From Lachnoanaerobaculum sp. ICM7 (GTDB taxonomy: Bacteria > Bacillota > Clostridia > Lachnospirales > Lachnospiraceae): a stretch of DNA of 64,000 bases. Below the pieces are notes generated by a model. That model was not told where the DNA came from. It worked only from the letters and a program-made list of their open reading frames with translations, and searched no databases. Below are positions 53,356 to 62,290 of this stretch, one piece after another. Each line of letters starts with the position of its first letter. Position 1 is the stretch's first letter. The position numbers were made by a program, and so were the translations under genes. The stretch is taken from NCBI RefSeq assembly GCF_000287675.1, contig NZ_ALJL01000021.1:62001-126000 (forward strand). Reading direction: 5' to 3'.

Positions 53356-54963
53356 ATGGCAAATATTGACTTAACTCAGTATGGTATCACAGGCACTACA
53401 GAGATAGTACACAATCCATCTTATGATGAATTATTTGCAGCTGAGACAGATTCTGCATTATCAGGCTATGAAAAGGGACAGGTTAGTGAGCTTGGTGCCG
53501 TTAACGTATTAACAGGTATCTATACAGGTCGTTCCCCTAAAGATAAATTTATAGTTATGGATGAAAATTCAAAAGATACAGTTTGGTGGACATCAGCAGA
53601 TTATGCAAATGACAACCATCCGCTTTCAGAGGATTCCTGGAAAGTCTTAAAGGACCTTGCAAAGAATGAGCTTTCAAACAAGAAGCTTTATGTAGTAGAT
53701 GCTTTCTGTGGTGCAAACAAGGACACAAGAATGTCAGTTCGTTTCATCGTGGAAGTTGCTTGGCAGGCACATTTCGTTACAAATATGTTTATTCAGCCAA
53801 CTGCTGAGGAACTTGAGAACTTCAAGCCTGACTTCGTAGTTTACAATGCATCAAAGGCAAAGGTAGCCAACTACAAAGAGCTTGGTCTCAATTCAGAAAC
53901 AGCTGTTGCTTTCAATATCACAAGCCGTGAGCAGGTTATTCTTAACACATGGTACGGCGGTGAGATGAAGAAGGGTATGTTCTCAATGATGAACTACTAT
54001 CTTCCGCTTAAGGGAATTGCTTCAATGCACTGTTCAGCAAATACAGATATGAACGGTGAGAATACAGCTATCTTCTTCGGTCTTTCAGGAACAGGTAAGA
54101 CAACTCTTTCAACAGATCCTAAGAGACTTCTTATCGGTGATGATGAGCACGGTTGGGATGACAACGGTGTATTCAACTATGAGGGCGGATGCTATGCTAA
54201 GGTTATCAACCTTGACAAGGAATCTGAGCCTGATATCTACAATGCTATCAGAAGAGATGCTCTTTTAGAGAATGTTACTCTTGATGAGAACGGCAAGATC
54301 GACTTTAATGACGGAAGTAAGACAGAGAACACAAGAGTTTCATATCCTATCGACCATATCGAGAATATAGTTAAACCTATATCACACGGTCCTGCTGCAG
54401 AGAATGTAATCTTCCTTTCAGCAGATGCATTCGGAGTACTTCCTCCTGTATCAATCCTTACACCTGAGCAGACACAGTACTACTTCCTCAGCGGATTTAC
54501 AGCTAAGCTTGCAGGTACAGAGCGTGGTATTACAGAGCCTACACCTACATTCTCAGCTTGCTTCGGACAGGCATTCCTTGAGCTTCATCCGACAAAGTAT
54601 GCCGAAGAGCTTGTAAAGAGAATGGAAAAGAACGGTTCAAAGGCTTATCTTGTAAATACAGGATGGAACGGAACAGGAAAGAGAATTTCTATCAAAGACA
54701 CTCGTGGTATCATCGACGGAATCCTTAGCGGTGCTATCAAGAATGCTCCTACAAAGAAGATTCCTTACTTTGATTTCGAGGTTCCTACAGAGCTTGAAGG
54801 CGTTGATACAAAGATTCTTGACCCAAGAGATACATATGCAAATGTTAATGATTGGGAAATCAAGGCAAAGGATCTTGCTTCAAGATTCGCAAAGAACTTC
54901 AAGAAGTATGAGACAAATGAGGCAGGTAAGGCTTTAGTAGCTGCCGGCCCAAAGGTAGACTAA
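53356..54963 (+). CDS. pckA: Phosphoenolpyruvate carboxykinase (ATP)
   Basis: Interconverts oxaloacetate and ATP with PEP, CO2 and ADP; 535 residues. Kinase-1a P-loop [14 protein letters not shown] (about 240-253), kinase-2 [11 protein letters not shown], the oxaloacetate-binding [10 protein letters not shown] near residue 57 and [20 protein letters not shown] are visible. AAGAGGA precedes the ATG. In anaerobes it often works in the CO2-fixing direction; together with ppdK it controls the PEP node. Single-gene unit with terminator. Confidence 0.97.
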   Translation: MANIDLTQYGITGTTEIVHNPSYDELFAAETDSALSGYEKGQVSELGAVNVLTGIYTGRSPKDKFIVMDENSKDTVWWTSADYANDNHPLSEDSWKVLKDLAKNELSNKKLYVVDAFCGANKDTRMSVRFIVEVAWQAHFVTNMFIQPTAEELENFKPDFVVYNASKAKVANYKELGLNSETAVAFNITSREQVILNTWYGGEMKKGMFSMMNYYLPLKGIASMHCSANTDMNGENTAIFFGLSGTGKTTLSTDPKRLLIGDDEHGWDDNGVFNYEGGCYAKVINLDKESEPDIYNAIRRDALLENVTLDENGKIDFNDGSKTENTRVSYPIDHIENIVKPISHGPAAENVIFLSADAFGVLPPVSILTPEQTQYYFLSGFTAKLAGTERGITEPTPTFSACFGQAFLELHPTKYAEELVKRMEKNGSKAYLVNTGWNGTGKRISIKDTRGIIDGILSGAIKNAPTKKIPYFDFEVPTELEGVDTKILDPRDTYANVNDWEIKAKDLASRFAKNFKKYETNEAGKALVAAGPKVD

Positions 54964-54983
54964 TAATATATTTATAAATATTT

Positions 54984-55009
54984 TGCCTGTGACTATCTTG
55001 TCACAGGCA
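54984..55009. terminator. Terminator after pckA
   Basis: TGCCTGTGAC (54984-54993) pairs with GTCACAGGCA (55000-55009), followed by TTTTGCATTTT on the plus strand. Confidence 0.85.
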
Positions 55010-55082
55010 TTTTGCATTTTAATATTATCTTTTCACAAATTTATATGCTCTTACACCAAATTTTGTTTTCTGAAATATCAGA

Positions 55083-56852
55083 TCAAATAATTTCCACCAT
55101 CATCCTTACTGCCGCTTTCCCCGCAATATGCTTATCTTCACTTGCAGAGCTTACAAGTACCGAATCGTCAAAATCATCGATATCCTTTACCACAAATTCA
55201 TCTCCTAAAGCAATCTTTTTTTCTTCCAGGTATTCAATCAAATCCCTGTCATCTTCAACTTTATGAAGGCGACATGAAATACCCTTTGATACCTCCGAAA
55301 GCTTTTTTAATTTATCGGTCTCCGGATGATTTTCGTATATTTCATTTCCGTGTGGGCAGTGCATAGGTTTATTTAGAAATTCATTCAGTCTGTCCTTTAG
55401 TCCGTTTGAAGTGACATACTCCAAAGCTTTTGCATCCTCATGGACATCCTGCCATGAATAACCCAGATATTCCACCAGAAACAATTCCCACAATCTATGC
55501 TTTGTCAGCAATGCTCTGGCCCTCATTTTACCTGTTTCCGTCAAAAGAATCGACTTGTTCTCAGTATATACTTCACCCTCTTCTACCAGTTTTTTTAACA
55601 TCTCACTTACAGATGCAGCCTTTACTCCCAAAATCTCCGAGATCTTTTTATTTGTTGCAATTTCCTTTTTCTCAATAAGCTCATAAATTGCTGAAATATA
55701 ATCATCTCTACCGGTGTCTATCTTAGCCATATCATTTTCCCTTACTCTGAGTCCGTAATGTTTTCTTATATCATCACTTAACTTTTTACCCGTTTCAGTC
55801 AGGGAATATACACCTCTTTCTTTTGCACGATAAACATATCCCTTTTTTATCAGCTTGTCCAAAACATATTTGAGCTTACTGTCAGACCAGGCAATATGCT
55901 CTCTGATTGTACTGTATCCCAATTCACCAAGAGCATTTTTCTTTCCTGTATGATTATCTATATGTAAAATCAAAAGTTCCCTACTGAAACGATTTTTGTT
56001 TTTAATGTATCTTATAATCTTAGTAATGATTCCACCGGGATATACTGCAATGGTTATCATAAATGTTAAACCTGAAACCAAAGCACACATTCCCGACATG
56101 GATACATTAAATTTTACAGCAAGAAAATAACCAATGCAAGAATTAACTACTGCATATACAGCCGCCAAAAATATTGTTATTTTAAGGTCCTTTGAAATCA
56201 GATATGCACTTGCAGCCGGTGAAATAAAAAAGGATATTGTAAGTATCGCACCTACCGACTCAAACGCAGAAACTGCAGTAAATGAAACCAAAGCCATAAA
56301 AACATAATAAAGACCTGCCCCTGCAATACCGGCCACTCCGGCATATACAGGATCAAATGAACTTATTTTCAGTTTTCTAAAAAAGACCGCTATAAATACT
56401 GTATTTATCAAAAGCACAAAAACCATCTGTACCAAAGCCTTTGGAAGGCTTAATCCAAGGAAATTTATTCTATGAAGCGGAGCCAGTATAATTTCTCCAA
56501 TCAAAACCATCTCAGTATCCAGATGTACATTTCTTGCATATCTTGTAATAAGTATAACGGCTATCGAAAAAAACAGCGGAAAAATTATACCTACAGAAGC
56601 ATCTTCCGTCACTCTTTTACTTTTTATCAGTAACTCTATACAAACAGTCGTTAAAACACCGAAAAGACTTGCTCCTATTATTAATAAAACACTCCCTATA
56701 TCTTTAGTAACAAAATATCCTATAACTATTCCAAGAAGGACGGAATGTGAGATTGCATCAGAAACCATTGAAAGTCTTCTTAACACTAAAAACACTCCCA
56801 AAACAGCACAGGCAAGCGAGGTTATTATAAGAATATACAAAGATTCAATCAT
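55083..56852 (-). CDS. Metal ABC permease fused to DtxR-family repressor (YtgCR-like)
   Basis: A 589-residue fusion. Residues about 1-275 are an MntB/ZnuB/YtgC-type permease with about eight membrane helices (ACAVLGVFLVLRRLSMVSDA, ISHSVLLGIVIGYF). Residues 289-360 form an extra winged helix (KYVLDKLIKKGYVYRAKERG). Residues 375-589 are a complete DtxR/MntR-type repressor: helix-turn-helix (NKKISEILGVKAASVSEML), metal/dimer domain (ALLTKHRLWELFLVEYLG, KPMHCPHGNEIY) and an SH3/FeoA-like end. The only known parallel I can name is Chlamydia YtgCR. An internal ATG at 55730 with AAGGGA upstream could also make free repressor. The start overlaps the other permease gene by four bases. Confidence 0.93.
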   Translation of the reverse strand: MIESLYILIITSLACAVLGVFLVLRRLSMVSDAISHSVLLGIVIGYFVTKDIGSVLLIIGASLFGVLTTVCIELLIKSKRVTEDASVGIIFPLFFSIAVILITRYARNVHLDTEMVLIGEIILAPLHRINFLGLSLPKALVQMVFVLLINTVFIAVFFRKLKISSFDPVYAGVAGIAGAGLYYVFMALVSFTAVSAFESVGAILTISFFISPAASAYLISKDLKITIFLAAVYAVVNSCIGYFLAVKFNVSMSGMCALVSGLTFMITIAVYPGGIITKIIRYIKNKNRFSRELLILHIDNHTGKKNALGELGYSTIREHIAWSDSKLKYVLDKLIKKGYVYRAKERGVYSLTETGKKLSDDIRKHYGLRVRENDMAKIDTGRDDYISAIYELIEKKEIATNKKISEILGVKAASVSEMLKKLVEEGEVYTENKSILLTETGKMRARALLTKHRLWELFLVEYLGYSWQDVHEDAKALEYVTSNGLKDRLNEFLNKPMHCPHGNEIYENHPETDKLKKLSEVSKGISCRLHKVEDDRDLIEYLEEKKIALGDEFVVKDIDDFDDSVLVSSASEDKHIAGKAAVRMMVEII

Positions 56853-57736
56853 TTACCTACCCTCATCTTCCTAATATTTAAAAGCATTCTCACAATACCT
56901 CTCGGTGCAAACAATACAGAAAAGAGAGCAATGACAGACATAATAAGTATAATGCTTGGTCCTGTGGAAAATCCCTTCACCGCACTGCTTATAAAAGTAC
57001 CTAAAAAGGCAGATACGGCTCCTGTTACCGCCGCAATCACTAAGACTTTCTCATAACTGTTACTCCATTGCAAACCTGTAACCGCAGGTGTTATAAGCAT
57101 ACTGCTTATAAGAATGGCACCCACCGCCTTTAGACCTGCCGCAATCAAAATCATGGTTATTATCATTATAAGAAGAGAGGTAAGCCTTGAATTTATCCCT
57201 ATTGTATACGCATAAACCATATCAAAAACATATACCTTTATCTCTTTGTAAAAGACTATAAATAGGGCAAGAGATATGACAGATACAGCGAGTATTATAT
57301 AAACATCTTCTCTTAGTATATATGCCGCCTGTCCGAATATATAGCTTGCAAGCCCCGACTGCGAAGCGCCCTGATATTTCGGATTACCCTGTATATAACT
57401 TTTTAATACCATACCCATACCGAACATTGCAGATAAAATGACAGCCATTGCGGTGTCCGCTTCTATCTTTGAGCCTTCCGAAATAATCTGTATCAGTAAA
57501 AAAGCGACTATGCCTGCCACTATTGCACCGAGCATTAAAATAAGAGAACTTTTTCTTCCGGATATCATAAATGCTAAAATTATTCCGGGAAGTGATGCAT
57601 GACCTACAGCATCACCTATCAGACTCTGCCCCTTTAAAATACTTATAGTTCCGACTATACCTGTTGCCATGGCAAGCAGCATTGTTCCTATCGCAACCAC
57701 AATAAACGAATACTGTGTAATAATACTTATATTCAT
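56849..57736 (-). CDS. Metal (Mn/Zn/Fe) ABC transporter, permease
   Basis: A 295-residue permease of the ABC-3 (MntB/ZnuB/TroC) family with about eight hydrophobic segments. Typical stretches: GIVGTISILKGQSLIGDAVG, HASLPGIILAFMISG and GAILISSMLITPAVTGLQW. It would pair with the permease half of the downstream fusion protein to form the heterodimeric channel. The ATG has GGGGAG upstream; its stop overlaps the fusion start as ATGA. Confidence 0.94.
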   Translation of the reverse strand: MNISIITQYSFIVVAIGTMLLAMATGIVGTISILKGQSLIGDAVGHASLPGIILAFMISGRKSSLILMLGAIVAGIVAFLLIQIISEGSKIEADTAMAVILSAMFGMGMVLKSYIQGNPKYQGASQSGLASYIFGQAAYILREDVYIILAVSVISLALFIVFYKEIKVYVFDMVYAYTIGINSRLTSLLIMIITMILIAAGLKAVGAILISSMLITPAVTGLQWSNSYEKVLVIAAVTGAVSAFLGTFISSAVKGFSTGPSIILIMSVIALFSVLFAPRGIVRMLLNIRKMRVGK

Positions 57737-57739
57737 AGC

Positions 57740-58450
57740 CTACTCCCCATATGTCGCATCTATATTCTCTTTCACAAAGGTTTCCTCAGTCCTTCCGCTT
57801 GCTATAAGCTGCTTATTAACCATAATTACATGATCGAAATATTCGCATAGGGTGTTTAAATCATGGTGTACCGCTATAATGGTCTTTCCCTCTTTTTTAA
57901 ACTCCCTCATTGTTTCTATAATTATATTCTCTGTTTTCTTATCAACTCCTGCAAGCGGTTCATCCATAAAGTAAATAAGGGCATTCTGAGCAATTGCCCT
58001 TGCTATGAATACCCTTTGTTTTTGTCCCCCTGAAAGTTCTGAAATCTGTCTGGATGCAAAATCTTCCATTTTCATTTTTTTCAATGCTTCCAAAGCTTTT
58101 TCCTTTTCAGAAGCATTTACTCTTTTAAATAAGCCAAGTCCCGCATATCTTCCCATTGTCACCACATCAATTACCGTGGTGGGAAAATTCCAGTTTACCG
58201 TGGTGGTCTGAGGTATATAAGCAATCTGCTTATATACCTCCTTGTAAGACTTACCCATAATACTTACTTTACCTGAAATAGGCTTCATAAGCCCCAGTAT
58301 TCCCTTCATTAATGTGGATTTACCGGCGCCGTTTGGCCCTATTATTGCAGTAATACTTCCCTCATATATATCAAGATCCATATCCCATATTACAGGAATA
58401 TCCGTATATGCCATTGTAAAGTCTTCCAAATGTATCAATACTTTTTCCAT
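57740..58450 (-). CDS. Metal (Mn/Zn/Fe) ABC transporter, ATP-binding protein
   Basis: ATPase of 236 residues. Walker A IIGPNGAGKSTLMKG, Q-loop YIPQTTTVNWNFPTTV, typical of the zinc/manganese group, signature ELSGGQKQRVFIARAI and Walker B ALIYFMDEPLAGVD are present. The ATG at 58450 has GAGG six bases upstream; the frame extends to a TTG at 58462. It lies between the binding-protein gene and the first permease. Confidence 0.95.
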   Translation of the reverse strand: MEKVLIHLEDFTMAYTDIPVIWDMDLDIYEGSITAIIGPNGAGKSTLMKGILGLMKPISGKVSIMGKSYKEVYKQIAYIPQTTTVNWNFPTTVIDVVTMGRYAGLGLFKRVNASEKEKALEALKKMKMEDFASRQISELSGGQKQRVFIARAIAQNALIYFMDEPLAGVDKKTENIIIETMREFKKEGKTIIAVHHDLNTLCEYFDHVIMVNKQLIASGRTEETFVKENIDATYGE

Positions 58451-58467
58451 ATCTAACCTCAAAGGTA

Positions 58468-59463
58468 CTATTTTAAATTGTCGGTAATAAGTTTTACATT
58501 ATGCTTATACATATCAATATATGTATCGCCATCTTCACCCTTTGGTGCCAAAGAATCTGAAAACAACTCATTTCCTTCACCGCTTACGATCTTTACATCC
58601 GCTCCCTTTGCGGCTGCACCTTCTCTTAACTTTTCCATACGTGCAGGATCTGTTGTAGATTCTGCAAATATAGCTTTTATTTTATGTTCCACTATAAAAT
58701 CTATAGTTTCTTGTATATCCTGATTTGCCACCTCCGATTCGGTGCTTACACCTTGAGGTGCTTTTACTTCTATGTCATATGCTCTTGAGAAATAATTAAA
58801 TGCATCATGAGGTGTAATCAAATATCTGCTCTCCTTAGGTATTGAAGAAATATTCTCCTTTACATACTCATCAAGCTTTGTAAGTTCCTCCAAATACTTT
58901 GTCTTATTCTCTTCATACTTATCCTTATATTCAGGGTTCAAATTTTCAAGTGATTCACCTGCAGCTTCTACAGCCATCTTATAAAGTCCTATATCAAACC
59001 AGAAATGCGGATCTGTAATAACTTGTCCGTCTTCATCCATTGTTCCTATACGATCTTTCGGAAAATTTCTGCTCACAGCCTCGCCTTTAGCTTCAAGTGC
59101 CTCCACCATTTTACCTTCAAAATGAAGTCCATGATAAAGTGTAAGATCTGAAGAACTAAGTTTTGTATAGTCCTCAGGCTTTGCAACATATAAATGCGGA
59201 TCCTCTCCGGCAGGTATTATAAGCTCTACATTAACAGTATCACCTGCAAGTTGTTCTACCATATCCTGTAAAAATGAAGTTGTAACAACCACATTCTTCT
59301 TATTCATGGTATCACTGCTTGCTTTTGATGTTTCCTCCATTGACTTTGACTCTGTATTTTGTGCAGTAGCATTAGTATCTGAAGTTTTCCCTCCTGCACA
59401 TGCACAAAGTGATAAAGCCATTCCTGCGGCTGCAATAAGTATACTCAAATTTCTTTTAAACAT
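58468..59463 (-). CDS. Metal-binding lipoprotein of ABC transporter (ZnuA/TroA type)
   Basis: Substrate-binding protein (cluster 9) for Mn, Zn or Fe; 331 residues. Leader with lipobox LCAC (Cys about 22), Ser/Thr-rich linker, then VVVTTSFLQDMVEQLAGD. Metal ligands: His in AGEDPHLYVAKPEDY (about 111), His in TDPHFWFDIGL, His in YLITPHDAFNYFSRAYDI, and Asp near the C-terminal end. There is no His-rich loop as in many ZnuA, so Mn or Fe is as likely as Zn. First gene of the operon, AGGAGG site, under a DtxR-type box. Confidence 0.94.
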   Translation of the reverse strand: MFKRNLSILIAAAGMALSLCACAGGKTSDTNATAQNTESKSMEETSKASSDTMNKKNVVVTTSFLQDMVEQLAGDTVNVELIIPAGEDPHLYVAKPEDYTKLSSSDLTLYHGLHFEGKMVEALEAKGEAVSRNFPKDRIGTMDEDGQVITDPHFWFDIGLYKMAVEAAGESLENLNPEYKDKYEENKTKYLEELTKLDEYVKENISSIPKESRYLITPHDAFNYFSRAYDIEVKAPQGVSTESEVANQDIQETIDFIVEHKIKAIFAESTTDPARMEKLREGAAAKGADVKIVSGEGNELFSDSLAPKGEDGDTYIDMYKHNVKLITDNLK

Positions 59464-59504
59464 ATTATCCCCTCCTAATGAATTAGGTTATTTTATTTTT
59501 ATAA

Positions 59505-59558
59505 TTAGGTTTACCTAACTATATTTTTATTTATACCTTATTTCATTCAAGAAATCAA
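59505..59558 (-). promoter_or_regulatory. Metal transporter promoter with DtxR-type operator
   Basis: On the minus strand TTGATT (59553-59558), 17 bases, TATAAA (59530-59535). Just behind, over the expected transcription start, lies the palindrome TTAGGTTTACCTAA (59505-59518), the form of DtxR/TroR/MntR-type boxes. A further half-site TTAGGT (59483-59488) follows at 22 bases, about two helical turns. The site would let the repressor fused to the permease of this same operon shut off transcription when metal is high. Confidence 0.8.
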
Positions 59559-59725
59559 GTACAATGCAGAGTATTTTATAAATTAAATTCTTCACGTGAA
59601 TACAGATAATTACAATAAAATACCTTTTCGTAAATAATATTCCGTTATTCTTTAAAATTTATTCTGTTATTTTCGCCGAAATTCAAAATTAGTTACAATA
59701 TAGTAAGATAAACTTAAGTCTAAAG

Positions 59726-59763
59726 GACTATATTTTCTACTAAAAATACTTTAGAATATAGTC
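59726..59763. promoter_or_regulatory. Inverted repeat upstream of the second cell-wall-binding gene
   Basis: GACTATATT (59726-59734) and AATATAGTC (59755-59763) are a perfect 9-bp repeat with 20 bases between, in the AT-rich 59559-59814 region that holds no gene. A second small palindrome GCAGGATAACCTGC (59786-59799) lies in the leader next to the ribosome site. They may be operator and leader hairpin. Confidence 0.45.
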
Positions 59764-59814
59764 ATAACATTAAAAGATTTATTTCGCAGGATAACCTGCA
59801 GAATGGAGGAAAAT

Positions 59815-60858
59815 ATGATAAGAAACCATATTAAAAAAGTGGCTTCAGTTGTTTTAACGGCTTCCATGATTCTTGGAATGACCGGTGTGGCTTTTGCCAG
59901 AAACACAAAGACAGTTGTACAGAATGTAAGGATCAATATAAATTACGATCTTGCACCGGGTATGAATGCCGGAAACATTGATGTAGACAGTGACAGTGCA
60001 GGAGTTGACGATGTAAAAGTCTCTTCTATTACAAACACCGACTTCGGTAAGAAACCTAAGGTTACTATCAAGGTAAAGCCTGATGAGGACTATACATTTA
60101 AGGGAACTCCTTCAGGTAATATTACACTTAATGATGCTACAGGTAAGGGCGCTACAATCTCTAAAGTTTCTACAACAAGCGGAAATATGTCAATCACAGT
60201 AACTCTTCCAAAGACAAGCGCAGGTGATAGCGGTGCATTGGAAGTAAACGATATTTCATGGGGTGATGATGACAGTCCTGTAGTTACATGGGAAAGTGCA
60301 AATTACGCAAAGCAGTATGAAGTAAAGCTTTATCGTAACAATTCAATCAAGGACAATATCACAACATCAGGAACAAGCTATGACTTCCGCAGCAAGATCC
60401 GTGAGTACGGTAAGGGAAGCTATACTGTAAAGATTCGTGCAGCTGCAAGCAACGGTACTAAGGGTAACTGGACAGAGTCAGATGAGTTTGATGTAGATGA
60501 AGATATTTTAGCAAGCCTTGGCGGACAGTCAAGTTCAAATAACGGAAGTTCTACAGGACCTAACGGTTCAAGTGCAGGTAATACAGGCGCTTGGTTAAAG
60601 GACAATGTAGGCTGGTGGTATATCAATGCCGACAGAACATATACAACAAACAACTGGCAGCAGATAGGCGGCAACTGGTACTATTTTGATAACAGAGGTT
60701 ATATGGTGACCGGTTGGCTTAAGAGCCCATATTCAGGTAAGTGGTATTGGCTCAGCACAGAGGGTGGAAGCAATCTTGGTAAGATGCTTACAAATCAGTG
60801 GGTTGATAACAATCGCTACTATGTAGACGGAAGCGGTGTTTGGACACAGAGCAGATAA
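59815..60858 (+). CDS. Secreted cell-wall-binding repeat protein (paralog of 19502-20698)
   Basis: A 347-residue exported protein. Signal peptide MIRNHIKKVASVVLTASM... cleaved after about VAFA. Residues about 30-135 are a beta domain (VRININYDLAPGMNAG, DEDYTFKGTPSGNI), about 145-225 a fibronectin-like part (YEVKLYRNNSIKDN, YTVKIRAAASN), then a Ser/Asn/Gly linker and about four choline-binding-type repeats (NNWQQIGGNWYYFDNRGYM, TGWLKSPYSGKWYWL). The ATG at 59815 has GGAGG five bases upstream; the in-frame ATG at 59803 overlaps that site. The shared plan with the protein at 19502 marks a family of surface proteins in this genome. Confidence 0.86.
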   Translation: MIRNHIKKVASVVLTASMILGMTGVAFARNTKTVVQNVRININYDLAPGMNAGNIDVDSDSAGVDDVKVSSITNTDFGKKPKVTIKVKPDEDYTFKGTPSGNITLNDATGKGATISKVSTTSGNMSITVTLPKTSAGDSGALEVNDISWGDDDSPVVTWESANYAKQYEVKLYRNNSIKDNITTSGTSYDFRSKIREYGKGSYTVKIRAAASNGTKGNWTESDEFDVDEDILASLGGQSSSNNGSSTGPNGSSAGNTGAWLKDNVGWWYINADRTYTTNNWQQIGGNWYYFDNRGYMVTGWLKSPYSGKWYWLSTEGGSNLGKMLTNQWVDNNRYYVDGSGVWTQSR

Positions 60859-60864
60859 AATTTT

Positions 60865-60888
60865 GAGGATGTCGCATGCGACATCCTC
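60865..60888. terminator. Terminator after the second cell-wall-binding gene
   Basis: A perfect 24-bp palindrome (stem GAGGATGTCGCA, no extra loop) followed by TTTTTAT on the plus strand. Confidence 0.85.
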
Positions 60889-60955
60889 TTTTTATAGTTA
60901 TTTAATCAGGTGAACATTAGTTATCTAATATATCTTTTCAAATACACCCCAATAT

Positions 60956-61504
60956 TTAATCCAACACCAATAACATGGATATAAGTTCCTGCCATCCGGT
61001 ATAACGAGAACAAAATCCTCTCGGATTACAACCAATTTCCTTGAATCCAAATTTTTTATAAAGTGCAATCGCATTTTTATTTTCAGCAACCACTTCAAGT
61101 TCCAATTGTCTATAGCCGGCAGTTTTTGCGCATTCAATACATGCCTTTGTTAATGCAGTGCCTATGCCTTTTCCATGATATGCTTTTTCAATACTTATCC
61201 CGAACTCTGCACGATGCTTTACCTTGTCTTTTGAGCCAACCGAAGAAATTCCGGCTAAACCGATAATTCTATCATCAACAAGTGCACAAATTTGTATCTC
61301 ACAGGAGCTGTTTTCTTTATCTTCAAGGAATTCCTCTTTTTCCTCAACACTAAAATTTATTTCATCCGGATAAGAAAGGAGGAAGTCTGTTTCCTCACGG
61401 ATAATCTTTGTATTCTCAAGCACACTCTTAGCGTCGTCCATTGTAGCATTTCTTATAATACAAAGCATATTGTTTGCAAGTCTTATTTTTTTATAATATT
61501 TCAA
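60956..61504 (-). CDS. GNAT family N-acetyltransferase
   Basis: About 182 residues with a GNAT fold: AEFGISIEKAYHGKGIGTAL holds the acetyl-CoA-binding motif (about 107-126), followed by LELEVVAENKNAIALYKKFGF and a short C-terminal strand. The substrate (amine or protein N-terminus) is unknown. The start is probably the TTG at 61504, with AGAGGAG eight bases upstream; the frame extends to 61525. It stands alone. Confidence 0.85.
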   Translation of the reverse strand: MKYYKKIRLANNMLCIIRNATMDDAKSVLENTKIIREETDFLLSYPDEINFSVEEKEEFLEDKENSSCEIQICALVDDRIIGLAGISSVGSKDKVKHRAEFGISIEKAYHGKGIGTALTKACIECAKTAGYRQLELEVVAENKNAIALYKKFGFKEIGCNPRGFCSRYTGWQELISMLLVLD

Positions 61505-61655
61505 CTCATCATCTCCTCTAAACAACTATACTTTTATATGTATACCTATTAACGGCATTATTAATTGTTGTAATAATCGAATTATATCACAACTTTAATG
61601 TTTTATATCGCATTTTGTGTTTTTATTATATCTGTTTTTAACCTTGTAATAAAAA

Positions 61656-61714
61656 AGAATTAAGAAAAAGCATCTCTCACTATAAAATAATGATTAAATA
61701 CTTTTCTTAATTCT
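61656..61714 (-). terminator. Terminator of the cupin-hemerythrin operon
   Basis: AGAATTAAGAAAA (61656-61668) pairs with TTTTCTTAATTCT (61702-61714) around 33 bases; the minus-strand transcript ends TTTTTTATT. The loop is large, but the stem is perfect. Confidence 0.6.
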
Positions 61715-61725
61715 ATTTATATTTA

Positions 61726-62289
61726 TTATCTTGCAGGGTATTTTGCTCTGAAGCCTTCAAACCACTCAAGGTATTTAGCCACATTTGCTTTATTCTCAGG
61801 ATCTTCATCAAACTCTTTAGTTTCTGCATCTACTCTCTCTTTGTCCTCAGCTGATAAAGCTCTCTCGGCAAATGTATATACTACCTCATCCTCTTTTCCT
61901 ATATGTCTGTTAAGAAGTGTAGCATATCCGGCAGCATTTGTAATTATATCGAGCTTATTTAATGTGGACGGATCTTTTTCATATCTGTCGGCAGCTTCTA
62001 AAAGCTCATTCATATGAAGTCTTCCAAGGTCATGCTCTACAAGCATACCGTTTCTGATAAGTTTATCTGCTACAGGACCCAGCTTTTCAAGCATTATTTT
62101 GAAAAGGATCTTCTCTTCCTTTCCGTGATGAAGGTGGTCCGCATATGTCTTACCGAAAGCCACACATTCTTTTACGAGATTTGCATCTACTTCATCTCCC
62201 TCTATGATTGAGCAGCACATAGACTTCATGCTCTTGCAAAACTCTACTATATTCTTGTGTTCATCTACTAAAATTTCTATTCCGTACAT
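61726..62289 (-). CDS. Hemerythrin-like diiron protein
   Basis: A 187-residue four-helix protein with hemerythrin-type diiron ligands: His11, the HLHHGKEE cluster (His52, His55, Glu58), His86, His92 and the HIGKEDE motif (His129, Glu132). Such proteins bind O2 or NO or store iron and are common in anaerobes. GGGAG precedes the ATG. It is the third gene of an operon with a cupin and an unknown protein, two bases after the latter. Confidence 0.9.
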   Translation of the reverse strand: MYGIEILVDEHKNIVEFCKSMKSMCCSIIEGDEVDANLVKECVAFGKTYADHLHHGKEEKILFKIMLEKLGPVADKLIRNGMLVEHDLGRLHMNELLEAADRYEKDPSTLNKLDIITNAAGYATLLNRHIGKEDEVVYTFAERALSAEDKERVDAETKEFDEDPENKANVAKYLEWFEGFRAKYPAR

Positions 62290-62290
62290 A

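Noticed and set aside
60925-61137. 70-codon minus-strand frame beside the GNAT gene
   Set aside because: It overlaps the acetyltransferase gene in another frame and has no ribosome site or family features; a shadow frame.
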